Below, in pieces: positions 24,501 through 35,823 of a stretch of 44,363 nt of DNA (the first letter of the stretch is position 1; each line of letters opens with the position of its first letter). The DNA is from Sphaeroforma sirkka. Lineage: Eukaryota; Opisthokonta; Ichthyosporea; Ichthyophonida. The notes beneath the pieces were generated by a model that made no database searches, was not told the DNA's origin, and saw only the letters and a list, made by a program, of their open reading frames with translations. The stretch is from contig LUCW03000892.1 of NCBI GenBank assembly GCA_001586965.3, forward strand, positions 1 to 44,363. The letters run 5' to 3'. The position numbers were made by a program, and so were the translations under genes.

Positions 24501-27500
24501 CGTATTGTGCATCGGATCCTCATACCAAGAACCCTTCCCAGGTTTTCTTCGGGCTGAGCTCAATCAGTGGCGTGTGGCCGAAGAAGAAGCCAAAGATATA
24601 GGCCGTGCAGTCGTTACAGATGACAATAAACACCGGCAGCAGGAACCACACCAGCCCCTCAGTGATGTTACTGAAAATGGCCCGAGCGCTGCTTCCTGTG
24701 TGTCGATGTGGTATGAGGTGCGATGGTTTGAGTATGTGGGGATGGCGTGGTGCCAGGCGTGTAGAGATGTGGGCCACTTCAGTAGATCAGATGATTACTG
24801 GTTTACAATGAAATGCGTCTTAAAAACGTGAATATGCAGAATGATGGGAACGGGTGTAGCGACGCAGGCATCATGTGTGAACTTGAGTACGTGATGTGAG
24901 TTTATGGGCGCGCGCGCATTTGGGAGACTGATGGGTAGACGATACTTGAGGATCAGGGCGAAGAGCAGAACATCAGTTCCACGGGAGAATAGATAACGAC
25001 GCAGTGATAATGCGCACACGGATGCATCTGAGTATTTATGCGCCCGGATATATACCATTGGATGCCAATTTGCAAGTGTGTGTGTGTGTATGTATGTGTA
25101 CGCGCTATAGCATCATTGCGTGAACATGTGCACAAGCAAGATTCCGCGTATTGATGGGAGTTGTTGAACAATCTTGCATCTTATCAATCGATGGCCTGGC
25201 AACCAGGCCCACACTCCCCCGGTGTACCGGAGTTCGTGAACAAAACCCGCCGAAAAACGTAACCAGCCGAACTGTGAGAAGTGCAGCAGGCAATTGGCCG
25301 TTGCGCAGAGCCACCACAGGCACAGGCACACGTTTCCTGTTCTGACACCATACAGCAGAAACGAGGAGGAGATATTGCACAAGCTACGACAACACACTCA
25401 CATCCTATTGAGTAATGGTGTGGTAAAGTCGTCCTGTTCGCAACCTACCCAGTAACACTACCGTGACATGCGTCCAACCGAACTGGGAGAACTGTCGGCG
25501 ATAGTGACCGTTGCGCAGAGTCAGAACAAACACCACAATCCCCACAATGTACAGCAAGAACGAGAAGAACAGGTGATGCGAGGCCAGGCGGTTGAGGAAG
25601 TCTGTGTTGTGCTTGATTAACGGTAGAGACCGGATAAGGTCCGTTTCACCTCGAGCGACAGGCTTTGCCAATATGGTGAAGACGCCCTTGGCGTATAGGA
25701 AGTAGTTGGCTACGAATAGGAAGTACCTGAGGTAGATAAGGTAATAAATGAGGCGGAGGTGGGGGTGTTAGATGACGAGGTGTTAGACAAGTGTAAGAAG
25801 TGAACGTAAAACGAGGGGACTAGTTGCATTGGCATTCGCCATGGAGTTTGTTGCAGCGGCAATCGCTTGGCGTACACGACGAAGGTGCCCGCAAACGGGA
25901 AGTACCGGCGTAGATGAGATTTGAAGCGAGATCGAGATGGGTTAAACCAATCTAAGGCAAGTGTGGATTGGACATGAGACTGAGACGGCGTGGCAAATAA
26001 TACGCATCGTCAATCTAAATTGAACCACTGGCAAGACAAAGCACAAGTTTATACCTGTGACTCTATACTCCATATTTAATGTTGTCATACACATGCACAC
26101 ACCAGCCAAAAATAGCGCAGCAGGTGGTCATGGACATACCAATTGATAGTGCGCACAAAAGGCACTCGGGTGACCTTCTTGTTCTGTTGCTTGGCCAGCT
26201 CAACTTCTCTGTCTTTGTTCGCCTGTAATGATCGCATCACACATTCAATTTATGCAATGAGACGAACAGTACAGCGCCAGTATATTTAACACATTGATTA
26301 TAAACCCTGAGCGCGGCTGTTACGAAAAACAGTACCACTCCCCATGTGAGGTGTACAGGCGGCAGCAACACAGTGCAAGTGGCCAGTGCACTCAGAATCC
26401 GTTTCTATGGTATGGATGATATGATACTACTACTAGCGCCTAGGACATCTCTTCGCGCGGCTGTTGCAGACAATACAAGCACCACTACCGCATAGTATAT
26501 AATCTAGATCTACTGCCGGAATACAAATGTAGTAGATAAACTTGTGTGCATCGCCATTGCACATAGTCAATGCATTTGTTGGAATGCCAATAGACTAGCA
26601 AATGCAAATACTAGGCGCGGTTTAGATTGTGTCATCTCTGCCGATAGAGAAACCAACAAACACATTGTCAATGCATTTGTTGGAATGTTAAAAGACTAGC
26701 AAATGCAAATGATAGGCGCGGTCTAGATTGTGTCATCTCTGCCGATAGAGAAACCAACAAATCTCAGTCCCGTCACCTAAGCTTGTATGAGAATTTACTG
26801 ATCTCGAAAAGCAGGTTACACCATTGCCCCACACACTAGAAAAGATGTACTGATTGATACACATAATGCACTTGCAGCTGTCGCTAAGCACAGACACGCT
26901 GTCCATCGTCACTTGGTAAACACACATACTTGTAACATAGAATACTCTCGATCTATTGCAATAGCAGGCATCCTCTCTATTAAACGTCATATCGAACAAA
27001 TAGCCGACGTAGTGTACATATGATACACACCTTGAACAGCTACATCGGCCTTACATACAGCATGCGCATTGCAGGAGACGTCCGTGTGCACGTATGCTAT
27101 CTCCAAAGCTCGATACAATTTAAAAAACCCACCTTGTACGAGATCTTATTGATTTCGTAGAAGCACGCCACCTCTATACCCAGGACCATCAACGACACGT
27201 ACAGATGGCCGCCGTAAATAATCGCCACAAAAGACAGTACTAAAACCCAGGACCAGAAGATCCGGGTCCACCATGACTTCCAACGATCATTGAGCGGTTG
27301 TTGCGCGAGAAGCTTCTTATTTTTGGCCGGATTCTCTACATCTGCCGCGGCGGTTTGCGATCTGCCAGCCAGTAGACAAAAGTCCTGATGAGGTTCAATA
27401 TCAACGGTATTTGATAAAAGGAATATCAAGCTATATCCATATATATATATATATATATGTCTATGCAATTAAATATTTTTGTTAGTGAATATAAATACAT

Positions 27501-27526
27501 ATATATACATACAAAAAAACACACAC

Positions 27527-27616
<90 letters not shown>

Positions 27617-30104
27617 TATATGTATATATATATGCATATATATAGACAAATACAAATAAAAAAAAATATATATATATATATAAATATGTATATAAATATA
27701 AACCTGAAATTAAACTAATATAATGGATATATATATATATATGTAGAATACACACAAAAACACAACACACACACACATACATACATTATATGGATGTTGA
27801 TGCATGTATATGTACAACACATGCATATACATTCACACAGAACATGCACACACACTCACATACATTTTATTTATTATGTAATGCATATGGATATGTGAAT
27901 GTATATATGTATATATATATATATATATAATATATATTATGTATATGTAATATATATATATATTACATATAATATATATACAATACATATACATATATAT
28001 ATAATATAATATTGCATAATAAATAATATTATATATTGGTTATATGAATAACATATATTATATATATTATATATATATAATATATATATATACATATGTA
28101 TATACATATAACTATATTACATACTTATGGGTTGCATATACATGTACCATATCAACCATGTGTAATCATTACATAATATATATACATATATTATAGCATA
28201 GCATGTATACATACATAATATTATATATATTATATTATTATTATAATACATACATATATACATACACATGCATGCAAAAACATTATCCACATTACGTATC
28301 ATTGCATACATCCGTAATAGCATTACGTAATGTGTAATAATAATATTAGACATATTATTATATGTTGAAAATGTATACATATTCATTATGTCATATAATA
28401 ATGCGTACATACATGGCGTGCACACATTACAGCAACACACACAAAATGGCATTGTTGTATATACATCATATGTATTATTACCAGCTACATTACTATAATA
28501 TTATTATATTATTATACATTATTACAATAATATGTATTATAATATTATATATATAATTGCATAGTAAGCCATTACATGTAATGTAATGTATATATTATTA
28601 ATATTACAATACATATATTATACATACATATGCATGTATGTATTATTATAATAATAATGTTGCAACAATAATGTAAGCTACATATGTGTAATATAATAAT
28701 GCATGTTTATACATATTATTATTATATATATGGCCAACATGTATTGTTATTAATTATATTAATTATTATATATATGTGCATATTAATAACATGTTATTAT
28801 AATACATATTATTATTATTAATAATAATACATAACATTTTTATATACACATATCAATATTATATTATTGATATTATTGCATACATGTGTATTAATATTGT
28901 TTATATTATTCATTAATAACCAATAATAATAATAATATTGGCAATCATGGTTGATGACACTTCATACAATATTACGCGCGTAATGTTGTTGCGTTAGCAC
29001 ATGTATATGCTACATAATATGTGTTGTAATGCATGTACATAATAATATATATGCCAATATATGGTAATATATCATATGTTGCTGATAATCAAATATATAT
29101 ATTATTGATATGTATTATATACATATATTAATACATTATTAATAACATACATATTACATAATAATATTATGGCCAGTTAATACATATTATGCATATTACA
29201 TATTATTATTACAGTATGCATACATATATTATTAATACAATGGCGTAATACATATTAATATTAATAATACTATAATACATACATTTATATTATTACGTCA
29301 TTATTGCGTTCAATAATGCCAACGTCATGCGCAAACACAACAATCATGCAACATATTAATCATACGCATCACACGCAACATTATATGTATGGTTATACAT
29401 ACATATTATATTATGTATTATTATATATTTTATATTATATATGTATATATATATGTGTAATATTATTATATTATGTATTATAATATTGATATATAATATA
29501 TATGTAAATCGCACATATGTAATGTGTAATATACATATTACAAATATGTATTATATGTATTATACATATTGGTAATATATATATTATATATATGTATTAT
29601 ATCAATACATATATAATAATATGCATAATATTATGCATGTTATTGTTGCATATTATATTATATTATATATATATACATATATATGCTAATACATACACGT
29701 TTATCACATGCAGTTACATTTATACATGCATACATACACATTACATATATTATTATACATTATGTCATGCCCTTTGCCACGTACAGTGTTCTGTACGTAC
29801 GTTGATTAACTGAGGAATACTGCTCGGGAGATCAGATGAGTGATCATCATGCATGATTACATATATATATATATATATATTATGTTATTATATATAATAT
29901 ATAATAATAATATATATAATAATATATATATGTATATATTATATAATATATAATATAATATATATTTAACATACATTATGCATACATATTATATGCCATA
30001 TGCGTATATTATATATATATGTAATATTATATATACATAATATAATATTAATAATATATACATATAATATGCATACACATTAATAATCAATATGCATATA
30101 TGTA

Positions 30105-30155
<51 letters not shown>

Positions 30156-30206
30156 ACTATATACATTCATACTTATGCATATATATATATATACAATATA
30201 CACACA

Positions 30207-30263
<57 letters not shown>

Positions 30264-30412
30264 CTGTATAAGGTAATTCAACCCAAATTGTTTGACCATT
30301 GTTCGACTGGCGAACAACAAAGATTTTTTACGGAAGTTGTTTAGTGTATCGTTAAATCGTTCACATACGCTTGCTTGCCAGCTTTTCGTTGACGCACACT
30401 AGACTCGCCCAT
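21584..30412 (-). CDS. CDS1: Phosphatidate cytidylyltransferase (CDP-diacylglycerol synthase)
   Basis: This enzyme makes CDP-diacylglycerol from phosphatidate and CTP in the ER, feeding phosphatidylinositol and cardiolipin synthesis. Nine exons (high to low): 30369-30412, 27133-27361, 26140-26222, 25449-25726, 24526-24695, 23872-24036, 22709-22852, 22177-22277 and 21584-21710. Phases agree throughout and give 446 residues, close to human CDS2 (445). The start exon encodes [14 protein letters not shown] and is placed by its matching phase 2 junction. WKSWWTR, then several hydrophobic segments, follow. [13 protein letters not shown] and [10 protein letters not shown] match the family. The family signature is complete: SGFKRAFK at about 364-371 ends exon 7, and exon 8 opens [13 protein letters not shown] followed by MDRFD (about 372-390), with the catalytic acidic residues present. 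Intron 1 is 3,007 bases of AT repeats. Other introns hold exon relics and minisatellites. Confidence 0.95.
22565..22695. repeat. Short tandem repeat in cytidylyltransferase intron 7
   Basis: Three to four imperfect units of about 32 bp around AATATAAAATACATATCAG, immediately downstream (minus strand) of exon 7. Confidence 0.65.
22885..23190. repeat. Minisatellite in cytidylyltransferase intron 6
   Basis: About five to six units of about 54 bp. Each contains CAATGTATGTTGTATGATAG followed by CGT(A/C)AATGAG. The TGATAGCGT core is also found in the gene X intron array; whether that is shared origin or chance cannot be decided by eye. Confidence 0.75.
23689..23790 (-). pseudogene. Decayed copy of the end of cytidylyltransferase exon 6
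   Basis: The plus strand reads GCCATTC..AAGATG.GGTT..CATGAGATG, as in exon 6 at 23,890-23,930. The order and spacing are similar apart from a small insertion. The copy sits just downstream of exon 6 within the next intron and has no donor in register. Confidence 0.5.
25250..25390 (-). pseudogene. Decayed copy of the end of cytidylyltransferase exon 4
   Basis: On the minus strand it has CTCTGCGCAACGG and CAGTTCGGCTGG, matching CTCTGCGCAACGG and CAGTTCGGTTGG of exon 4 at nearly the same spacing. A TTTCTGCTGTATGGTG part also matches. It lies about 200 bases downstream of the real exon end. Frame is not kept, so it is a relic rather than an alternative exon. Confidence 0.75.
25862..25925 (-). 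pseudogene. Decayed copy of the start of cytidylyltransferase exon 4
   Basis: Translated on the minus strand it gives [16 protein letters not shown] against [16 protein letters not shown] of the real exon start at 25,726. It lies about 180 bases upstream of that exon. The acceptor AG is replaced by CGG, so it cannot act as a normal acceptor there. Confidence 0.75.
26306..26404 (-). other. Possible cassette exon or relic encoding a membrane segment
   Basis: This 99-base stretch in intron 2 of the cytidylyltransferase gene begins after a TAG acceptor and ends before a weak GTTTAT donor, phase 0 to phase 0. It reads [20 protein letters not shown] then [13 protein letters not shown]. The opening resembles the first membrane segment of CdsA-family enzymes, and in part the gene's own TRIFWSW segment. 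A shorter decayed copy of its last third lies at about 26,455-26,490. Splicing into the mRNA would keep the frame but add a membrane helix the family does not need, so a relic is the more likely reading. Confidence 0.35.
26560..26762. repeat. Two-copy tandem repeat, 101-bp unit
   Basis: GTCAATGCATTTGTTGGAAT begins at 26,566 and again at 26,667. The rest of the unit, through TGCCGATAGAGAAACCAACA, matches with about six differences. It lies inside cytidylyltransferase intron 2. Confidence 0.9.
27440..30275. repeat. AT-repeat field filling cytidylyltransferase intron 1
   Basis: An (AT)n run lies at 27,528-27,612. Imperfect TATA, ATTATT and TATAAT mixtures with many hairpin-capable palindromes occupy 27,900-29,980. 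(AT)n runs lie at 30,110-30,152 and 30,212-30,258. Open frames here are low-complexity and not genes. Confidence 0.95.
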
Positions 30413-31245
30413 AATCGCTAAGTGTCTATATGTGTATTCTATTTGTGGTTAATTCTACACGCAAGCGCAAAGTAAATACACACAGAATGCATTTAAAATA
30501 GCGGCGGAGGTATGAACCCAAATACCTAAATACAGTTTTTGTATAGAAATAGTACTATATTGGCGATGATGAGATATATATATTTTTTCGCGAAGTACTA
30601 TTTACACCAATGAAAACACTTTGTTTAGACTTTATTTGTCAATCAAAACTCGTTTTTGTGATATTTTTTCGATTACGGTTTGCGAGTGAGCTGTTGCCGG
30701 TTGTGGGATGATTCATCATCGGTCGCCTCTGTGTGTTCGCCGAATCCCCTGTGACCTGCCCGCTGTCGACCTTTACCCTGGCCGTCCTGCTGACGAGGGG
30801 TTTTGATATGCCGATGAAAAAACTAGGTTTATTTAAAGCCTTTTGCTTTCTAGGCCCAATACTGGCCCCGTTTTCCTATATTTATTTGACGACTTTGCGA
30901 ATTTCACTGCTAGCCACAGACCCACAGTCCCTGACACTAGTAACACTACAGTCACCAAACTTTTTTGGTATATTTTCTATAAAAAAAGTACTATATATTA
31001 GTTCCCTGACCCTGTGTCACCCACCCTTTGCGCGAGTATTCTATACATATGATGACCTCTGAAATACACTCGGGAGTCGGAGGTGATATTCATACATAAT
31101 TATTTACGTGTGTAAACACACATAAATATATCGAGAGTTAAACAAACGGCAACGCATACACCAGAATACATAGGGTACCTACATACAACATACAACATAC
31201 AACATACAACATACAACATACAACATACAACATACATCGCACACC
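30413..31245. promoter_or_regulatory. Divergent intergenic region between two housekeeping genes
   Basis: 833 bases separate the ATG of the cytidylyltransferase (minus) from the ATG of the NCBP2 gene (plus), so both promoters must lie here. CCAAT occurs on the plus strand near 30,608 and on the minus strand near 30,559 (ATTGG). TATATATA lies near 30,573. Assigning any of these to one gene is inference. The 110-codon open frame at 30,733-31,062 has no coding character. Confidence 0.5.
31181..31236 (+). repeat. 7-bp tandem repeat just upstream of the NCBP2 start codon
   Basis: Eight units of ACATACA in 56 bases end ten bases before the ATG at 31,246. If the transcript starts upstream, it lies in the 5' leader and gives a G-free stretch. 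Confidence 0.9.
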
Positions 31246-31827
31246 ATGCGGGATTCACGATCTCGGTCCCGGTCTTACCGGTCACGCTCGCCACGGTCAC
31301 GCTCGCCTATGCGTCGGTCACGATATTCCGGCACGCACAGGCGTAGTTTTTCGAGATCAAGATCACGCTCGTTTTCTCCCGATAGAAGAGGGGGCCGTAG
31401 TATGTCGCGTAGTAGGTCAAGGTCACGTGGCGGGCCAAATAGGTCCAGAAGTAGGTCTAGAAGTCGGTCTAGGATTAGCAGGAGTCGGTCCTATTCCAGA
31501 AGCCGCAGTAGAAGCAGATCGCCCGGGAGATCTAATAGGAAGAAAGTGAAAGAGGACCCTTACCCGTTGTATAGAGTTAGTGTGGTCAAGGCCCTACATT
31601 TACAGTCGGACTATCGAGATCAGCGACATGCGGTAAGAATAATACTGTGTCCAAGTTTCATTTCGCGCATATACTGATAATAAGCGTTATATTTACAGTT
31701 ACGAGTGTGCCAATCAGTATGTCAAGCAATACAAATATTTATAACCGCGTGTACCAATATGCAATGCTCTGTATTCGTCATCATACACACAATACATGTC
31801 ATCATCATCATCACATCACATCATCAC

Positions 31828-31868
<41 letters not shown>

Positions 31869-31896
31869 ATACAACGTATATAAATATGTTTTATAA

Positions 31897-31957
<61 letters not shown>

Positions 31958-32008
31958 ATTATCATCATTAACATGCACGCACATCACGCATCATCACATC
32001 ATCATCAT

Positions 32009-32099
<91 letters not shown>

Positions 32100-32270
32100 T
32101 TTACATATATATGTATATATATACATATATATATCATATATACGTTTATATATATTTTTATATTTATATTCATATTTTTGTATGTATATGTATATGTATA
32201 TGTATGTATGTTCATATATACACACACATGCACACAAAAAAAAAACATCACAACACAAAAATCACATCAT

Positions 32271-32301
<31 letters not shown>

Positions 32302-32302
32302 A

Positions 32303-32351
<49 letters not shown>

Positions 32352-32408
32352 GCATATATATGCATATATATATGCTATATGTCATAAACAACATTCACAC
32401 ATCATCAT

Positions 32409-32449
<41 letters not shown>

Positions 32450-35400
32450 CGTCTTAATGTATAGTTGCTCCACGTTTTTTCATATATTTAGACTACACAC
32501 ATATATATATATATATACGTATGCTTTTATTTTAGTATGTTCTTACGTATGTGTATATTGACGCCTTCAGTTTGTTGTGTGTATACATACGTACATATGT
32601 GTGTATGTGTTTGTGTGTGTTTGATTGTATTGATCTATGTGTGTCTGTATATAGGTCTGTGTGTTTTGATTGTCGTTCGTAAGCGTTTATCGGTTTGTAG
32701 ACGCAGTGTTGAGTTTGTAAGAATTTACGTGTGTTCATATTCATTTAATTATGCCTACAGCCTCACATTTTTACTTTCTCACAATATCTCGTTATGTTAA
32801 GGTAGAAAATTCGCATCCTTTACTTGGAAGTTAGTTCCTGAATAGCTAAACAATCTCGTGTCCTCGCCTTATCAAATCAATATCGTAGGGGTCGTCGAAA
32901 GAGCTAGAACAGAAGCTGCTTGAGGCGTGCACACTTTACGTGGGTAATTTGTCGTTCTATACAACGGAGGAGCAGGTATACGAGTTGTTCTCGAAGGTGG
33001 GCGAAGTCAAGCGTATCATTATGGGCTTAGATAGGTTCAAGAAGACGCCGTGTGGATTCTGCTTTATCGAGTATGTATGTGTGAACATGCATCCACGTGG
33101 TTTGGATTTGAGTGTATGTATTTGAGTTTTGCTCCTCTCATATTGTTTCCGCTGAATTGAGTATATTTAGTTAAGCTTTGCACCGCCCAGTGTTTGGTCT
33201 AATCGAGTGAATATGCATGCACATCATATGGAATGTGATGTAAATATAAGTTATGTGCCCATCTATAGTGTATTTGAGTGGGAGTCCCAAGTTTGCAGCT
33301 CTGCTTGCGTCGAACCAGATTGAATTCTAGCTGGGTATCATGTATGTAGGCCGTTCCAAGCACTGATAGGCAATCGGATGAAGGCAGCTATCACGCCCCT
33401 AAACACGAGCTGAGGGCTGCTCAAATGTATATCACCAGTTTCTGCCTTTTTTTTTTGTCATTAATGTCTTCTGCACTGATATGTGGGATTAGCCTCGTCA
33501 TTTTGAAGCTTTGTTCCTCATTCTGCATTGCTGCCACTGTATGGGTTACTTTGTGGCGTAGTCTTTAATACATAATAGATATGACGACATAACTGCAGCC
33601 GAACGGAGTAGTAGTTGCCTTCGTATTCCTGTGCATTGTTATTTACTATCGCGTTGCGCTGGTGGATCTAGATATATCCTTAGGGTGCAATTAGATGCAT
33701 GAAGACTGCAAATGTGGCTAGCTTGCTTGCGAAACCCCTCGAAAATATGATTTTCAATCCATTTAACTCACCTATTCGAACGAATTTGCCACCTTGATGA
33801 CCCTGATGGACTAATTCTCTCGAATTCCCACACTGAACAGATACTACACGAGAGAGGATGCAGCAGATTGCATCAAATTCATATCCGGAACAAAATTAGA
33901 CGATCGAATAATTAGGTATGTGATATGTGTACTGTGCGTGAGACGAGGCCAGGCAGGGTGTGGCGTAACTAGGTACTAAGGCAAGAGAAAGCTTGTGAAA
34001 TCCGGTGCATTTGCTTTCATCTTCATACACGTTCCCGTTTCTCTATGTATTTTATTTTTAAGAAACTTGTTCTCATTGGTCCGCCACGTTCTGTTATTAG
34101 ATGTGATTGGGATGCTGGGTTTGTGGAAGGTAGGCAGTACGGACGAGGTAAATCAGGCGGGCAGGTGAGAGACGACTACAGAGACGACTTCGACAGTGGC
34201 CGCGGTGGTTACGGCGGCGGTGGTCAACCGCAAGCCAGGGAGGTAGGTAGCAAGAGTTGATGAATGTGTATACATAGGTAGATGAACGTTCACGTGCGTG
34301 TTCATGCAACATACGTACATATATAAATGTATATAAGTTTAGTGAACATGTATCTATATCTTTAGGGCGGAGGGGTAGGTTTTGGATCTCGCCCGCCTAT
34401 ATATTTGCATCCTCCCAGTGCAGTTACTGATTTACACTCAAATGGGTATGGTTACTGAATTACACATATATATTCGTGCAATCACTGCTTCACACACATG
34501 TGCACACAATTACTGGTATATGGTACTATCTGTATATGCTGATATCAGTAATAGGATAGGTATTCAGCTAGGAATATGACAATTTCGCGACTATTTAATC
34601 TTTTCAGCGGGCTATCCATGCATGTGTGTTCTCAGAGTCGTTCGTTGCTGTGTTACATATTCTTGGGAAAGGGCTTCGAATTCATTGCAAAGTACCACAT
34701 TCCAGTACGCTCAATGCCACAGACGTTCGCAGAACATCCCTCATGTCTCATATTAAACCGTTACACACACCTGTCACATACCTAACCAATACAGAACCAA
34801 TATCCTATACTTTATCACAGTACGCACAATACCATGGAGGATCACAGAACATTCTCAACGCTGGGCCCGGTGGAGGCCTCGCAGGGGGTACACGTGCAGG
34901 CTCGAAATCAAACACAGACAGGAAACGTGCTAGAGGAGAGAGTGAGAGCGGAAACGGCAAACGTGCTCGTAGACGTAGTGGCAGTGTCAGTGATAGCGGC
35001 CGCGGTGAGGATGATGATGATGATGGAGAGCTTGTTGGGGTATGTGCTAGTGTATAAAGTTGGTTGTTGTGTCGTATTTTGAATTGTTGGGTCGTAATAT
35101 GTGTCGATGTCAGTGTGTCAGTAGTACTGTGCTAGTGTATCTATATCGTATCATGTGTCAGTGTATCTGTTTCGTTATGTGTCAGTGTATCTGTTGTATC
35201 TGTGTATCTGTTGTATCTGTGTATCTGCATGTGTATGCTTGTCGGGGTACTGTCTACTGGGATGACTCGTTTTCACGGAACAAGTTAGTATGTGCAAATA
35301 TGCGTATGAAGCGCTTTTATTTTTGCTTGTCTTGATAGTGACAGTAACACGGGTTAAGGTAGCCAATGCACAAGATGGGAGTAAGAGTTCGAATCGGGGA

Positions 35401-35823
35401 ATATGGTTTGTGTCTGTATGGACAATTTAAGATATGGGGCTGTTTGCGTGAGTAGACTGTACACCAAGTTTATTCGATGGATTTGTGTGCAAGTATTTTT
35501 TATTATTATGAAAGACTCCATTCAAACGAACACGCGGAAGTATTCATGCTCCAATTTTACGCATTCGTCTCTACGCTTTCCGTTTCCAACATATGCAATA
35601 CTATTGTTGAGAACAGGCCGAAGCCGATGACGCATCGACTGCGGGCGGTACTGCAGCGAATGAAAATGAAGATAAAGAATATGAAGCCAATGAAATGGAA
35701 GATAGCGTTAATAAGGCAGATGCTGACGATGAAGTGCCAGCCGAGTCTGCACTCGAAGGTATCGTCGACGAAGATTTAGATGGTGATGGCGCTGAGGGGA
35801 TGGAGGACGCCGATGACGCCTAA
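31246..35823 (+). CDS. NCBP2: Nuclear cap-binding protein subunit 2 (CBP20) with N-terminal RS domain and acidic tail
   Basis: CBP20 binds the m7G cap of nuclear RNA together with CBP80. Exons: 31246-31632, 32889-33070, 33841-33915, 34101-34242, 34821-35039 and 35617-35823, all phase-consistent, about 403 residues. A 9-base microexon (34366-34374, GGG) could add three. Residues 1-103 are an Arg-Ser domain. Residues 104-259 align with human CBP20 without a gap (offset 103). Cap-stacking Tyr20 and Tyr43 are Tyr123 and Tyr146. RNP1 is CGFCFIEY with Phe186 and Phe188. RCDWDAG gives Arg215, Asp217, Trp218 and Asp219, followed by RQYGRG. Residues 263-335 are Gly-rich and basic (KRAR, KRARRR) and end in five Asp. 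Residues 336-403 are very acidic. RS and CBP20 sequence share exon 1, so the fusion is not an assembly of two genes by guesswork. AATAAA lies at 36030. Confidence 0.95.
31790..32460. repeat. (AT)n arrays in NCBP2 intron 1
   Basis: AT runs lie at 31,830-31,862, 31,902-31,952, 32,014-32,094, 32,272-32,296 and 32,412-32,448, separated by CATCAT-rich patches. All lie in the 1.26-kb first intron. Confidence 0.95.
33148..33240 (+). other. Decayed copies of the exon 2 donor border of NCBP2
   Basis: TCTAATCGAGTGAATATGCA at 33,198, followed by TGCACATCATATGGA, resembles the real border at 33,063-33,107 (TTTATCGAGTATGTATGTGT, then ATGCATCCACGTGGTTTGGA). A second, weaker one is CGCTGAATTGAGTATATTTA at 33,151. 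Neither keeps the exon frame. Confidence 0.45.

Noticed and set aside
30733-31062. 110-codon open frame on the plus strand
   Set aside because: It lies in the divergent promoter interval, has no recognisable motif and poor coding character.
31246-31632. RS-rich exon as a separate SR protein gene
   Set aside because: The same exon continues into unmistakable CBP20 N-terminal sequence and splices in phase 0 to the RRM exon.
35335-35405. tRNA-like B box (GAGTTCGAATCGGGGA)
   Set aside because: No cloverleaf or A box can be folded around it.
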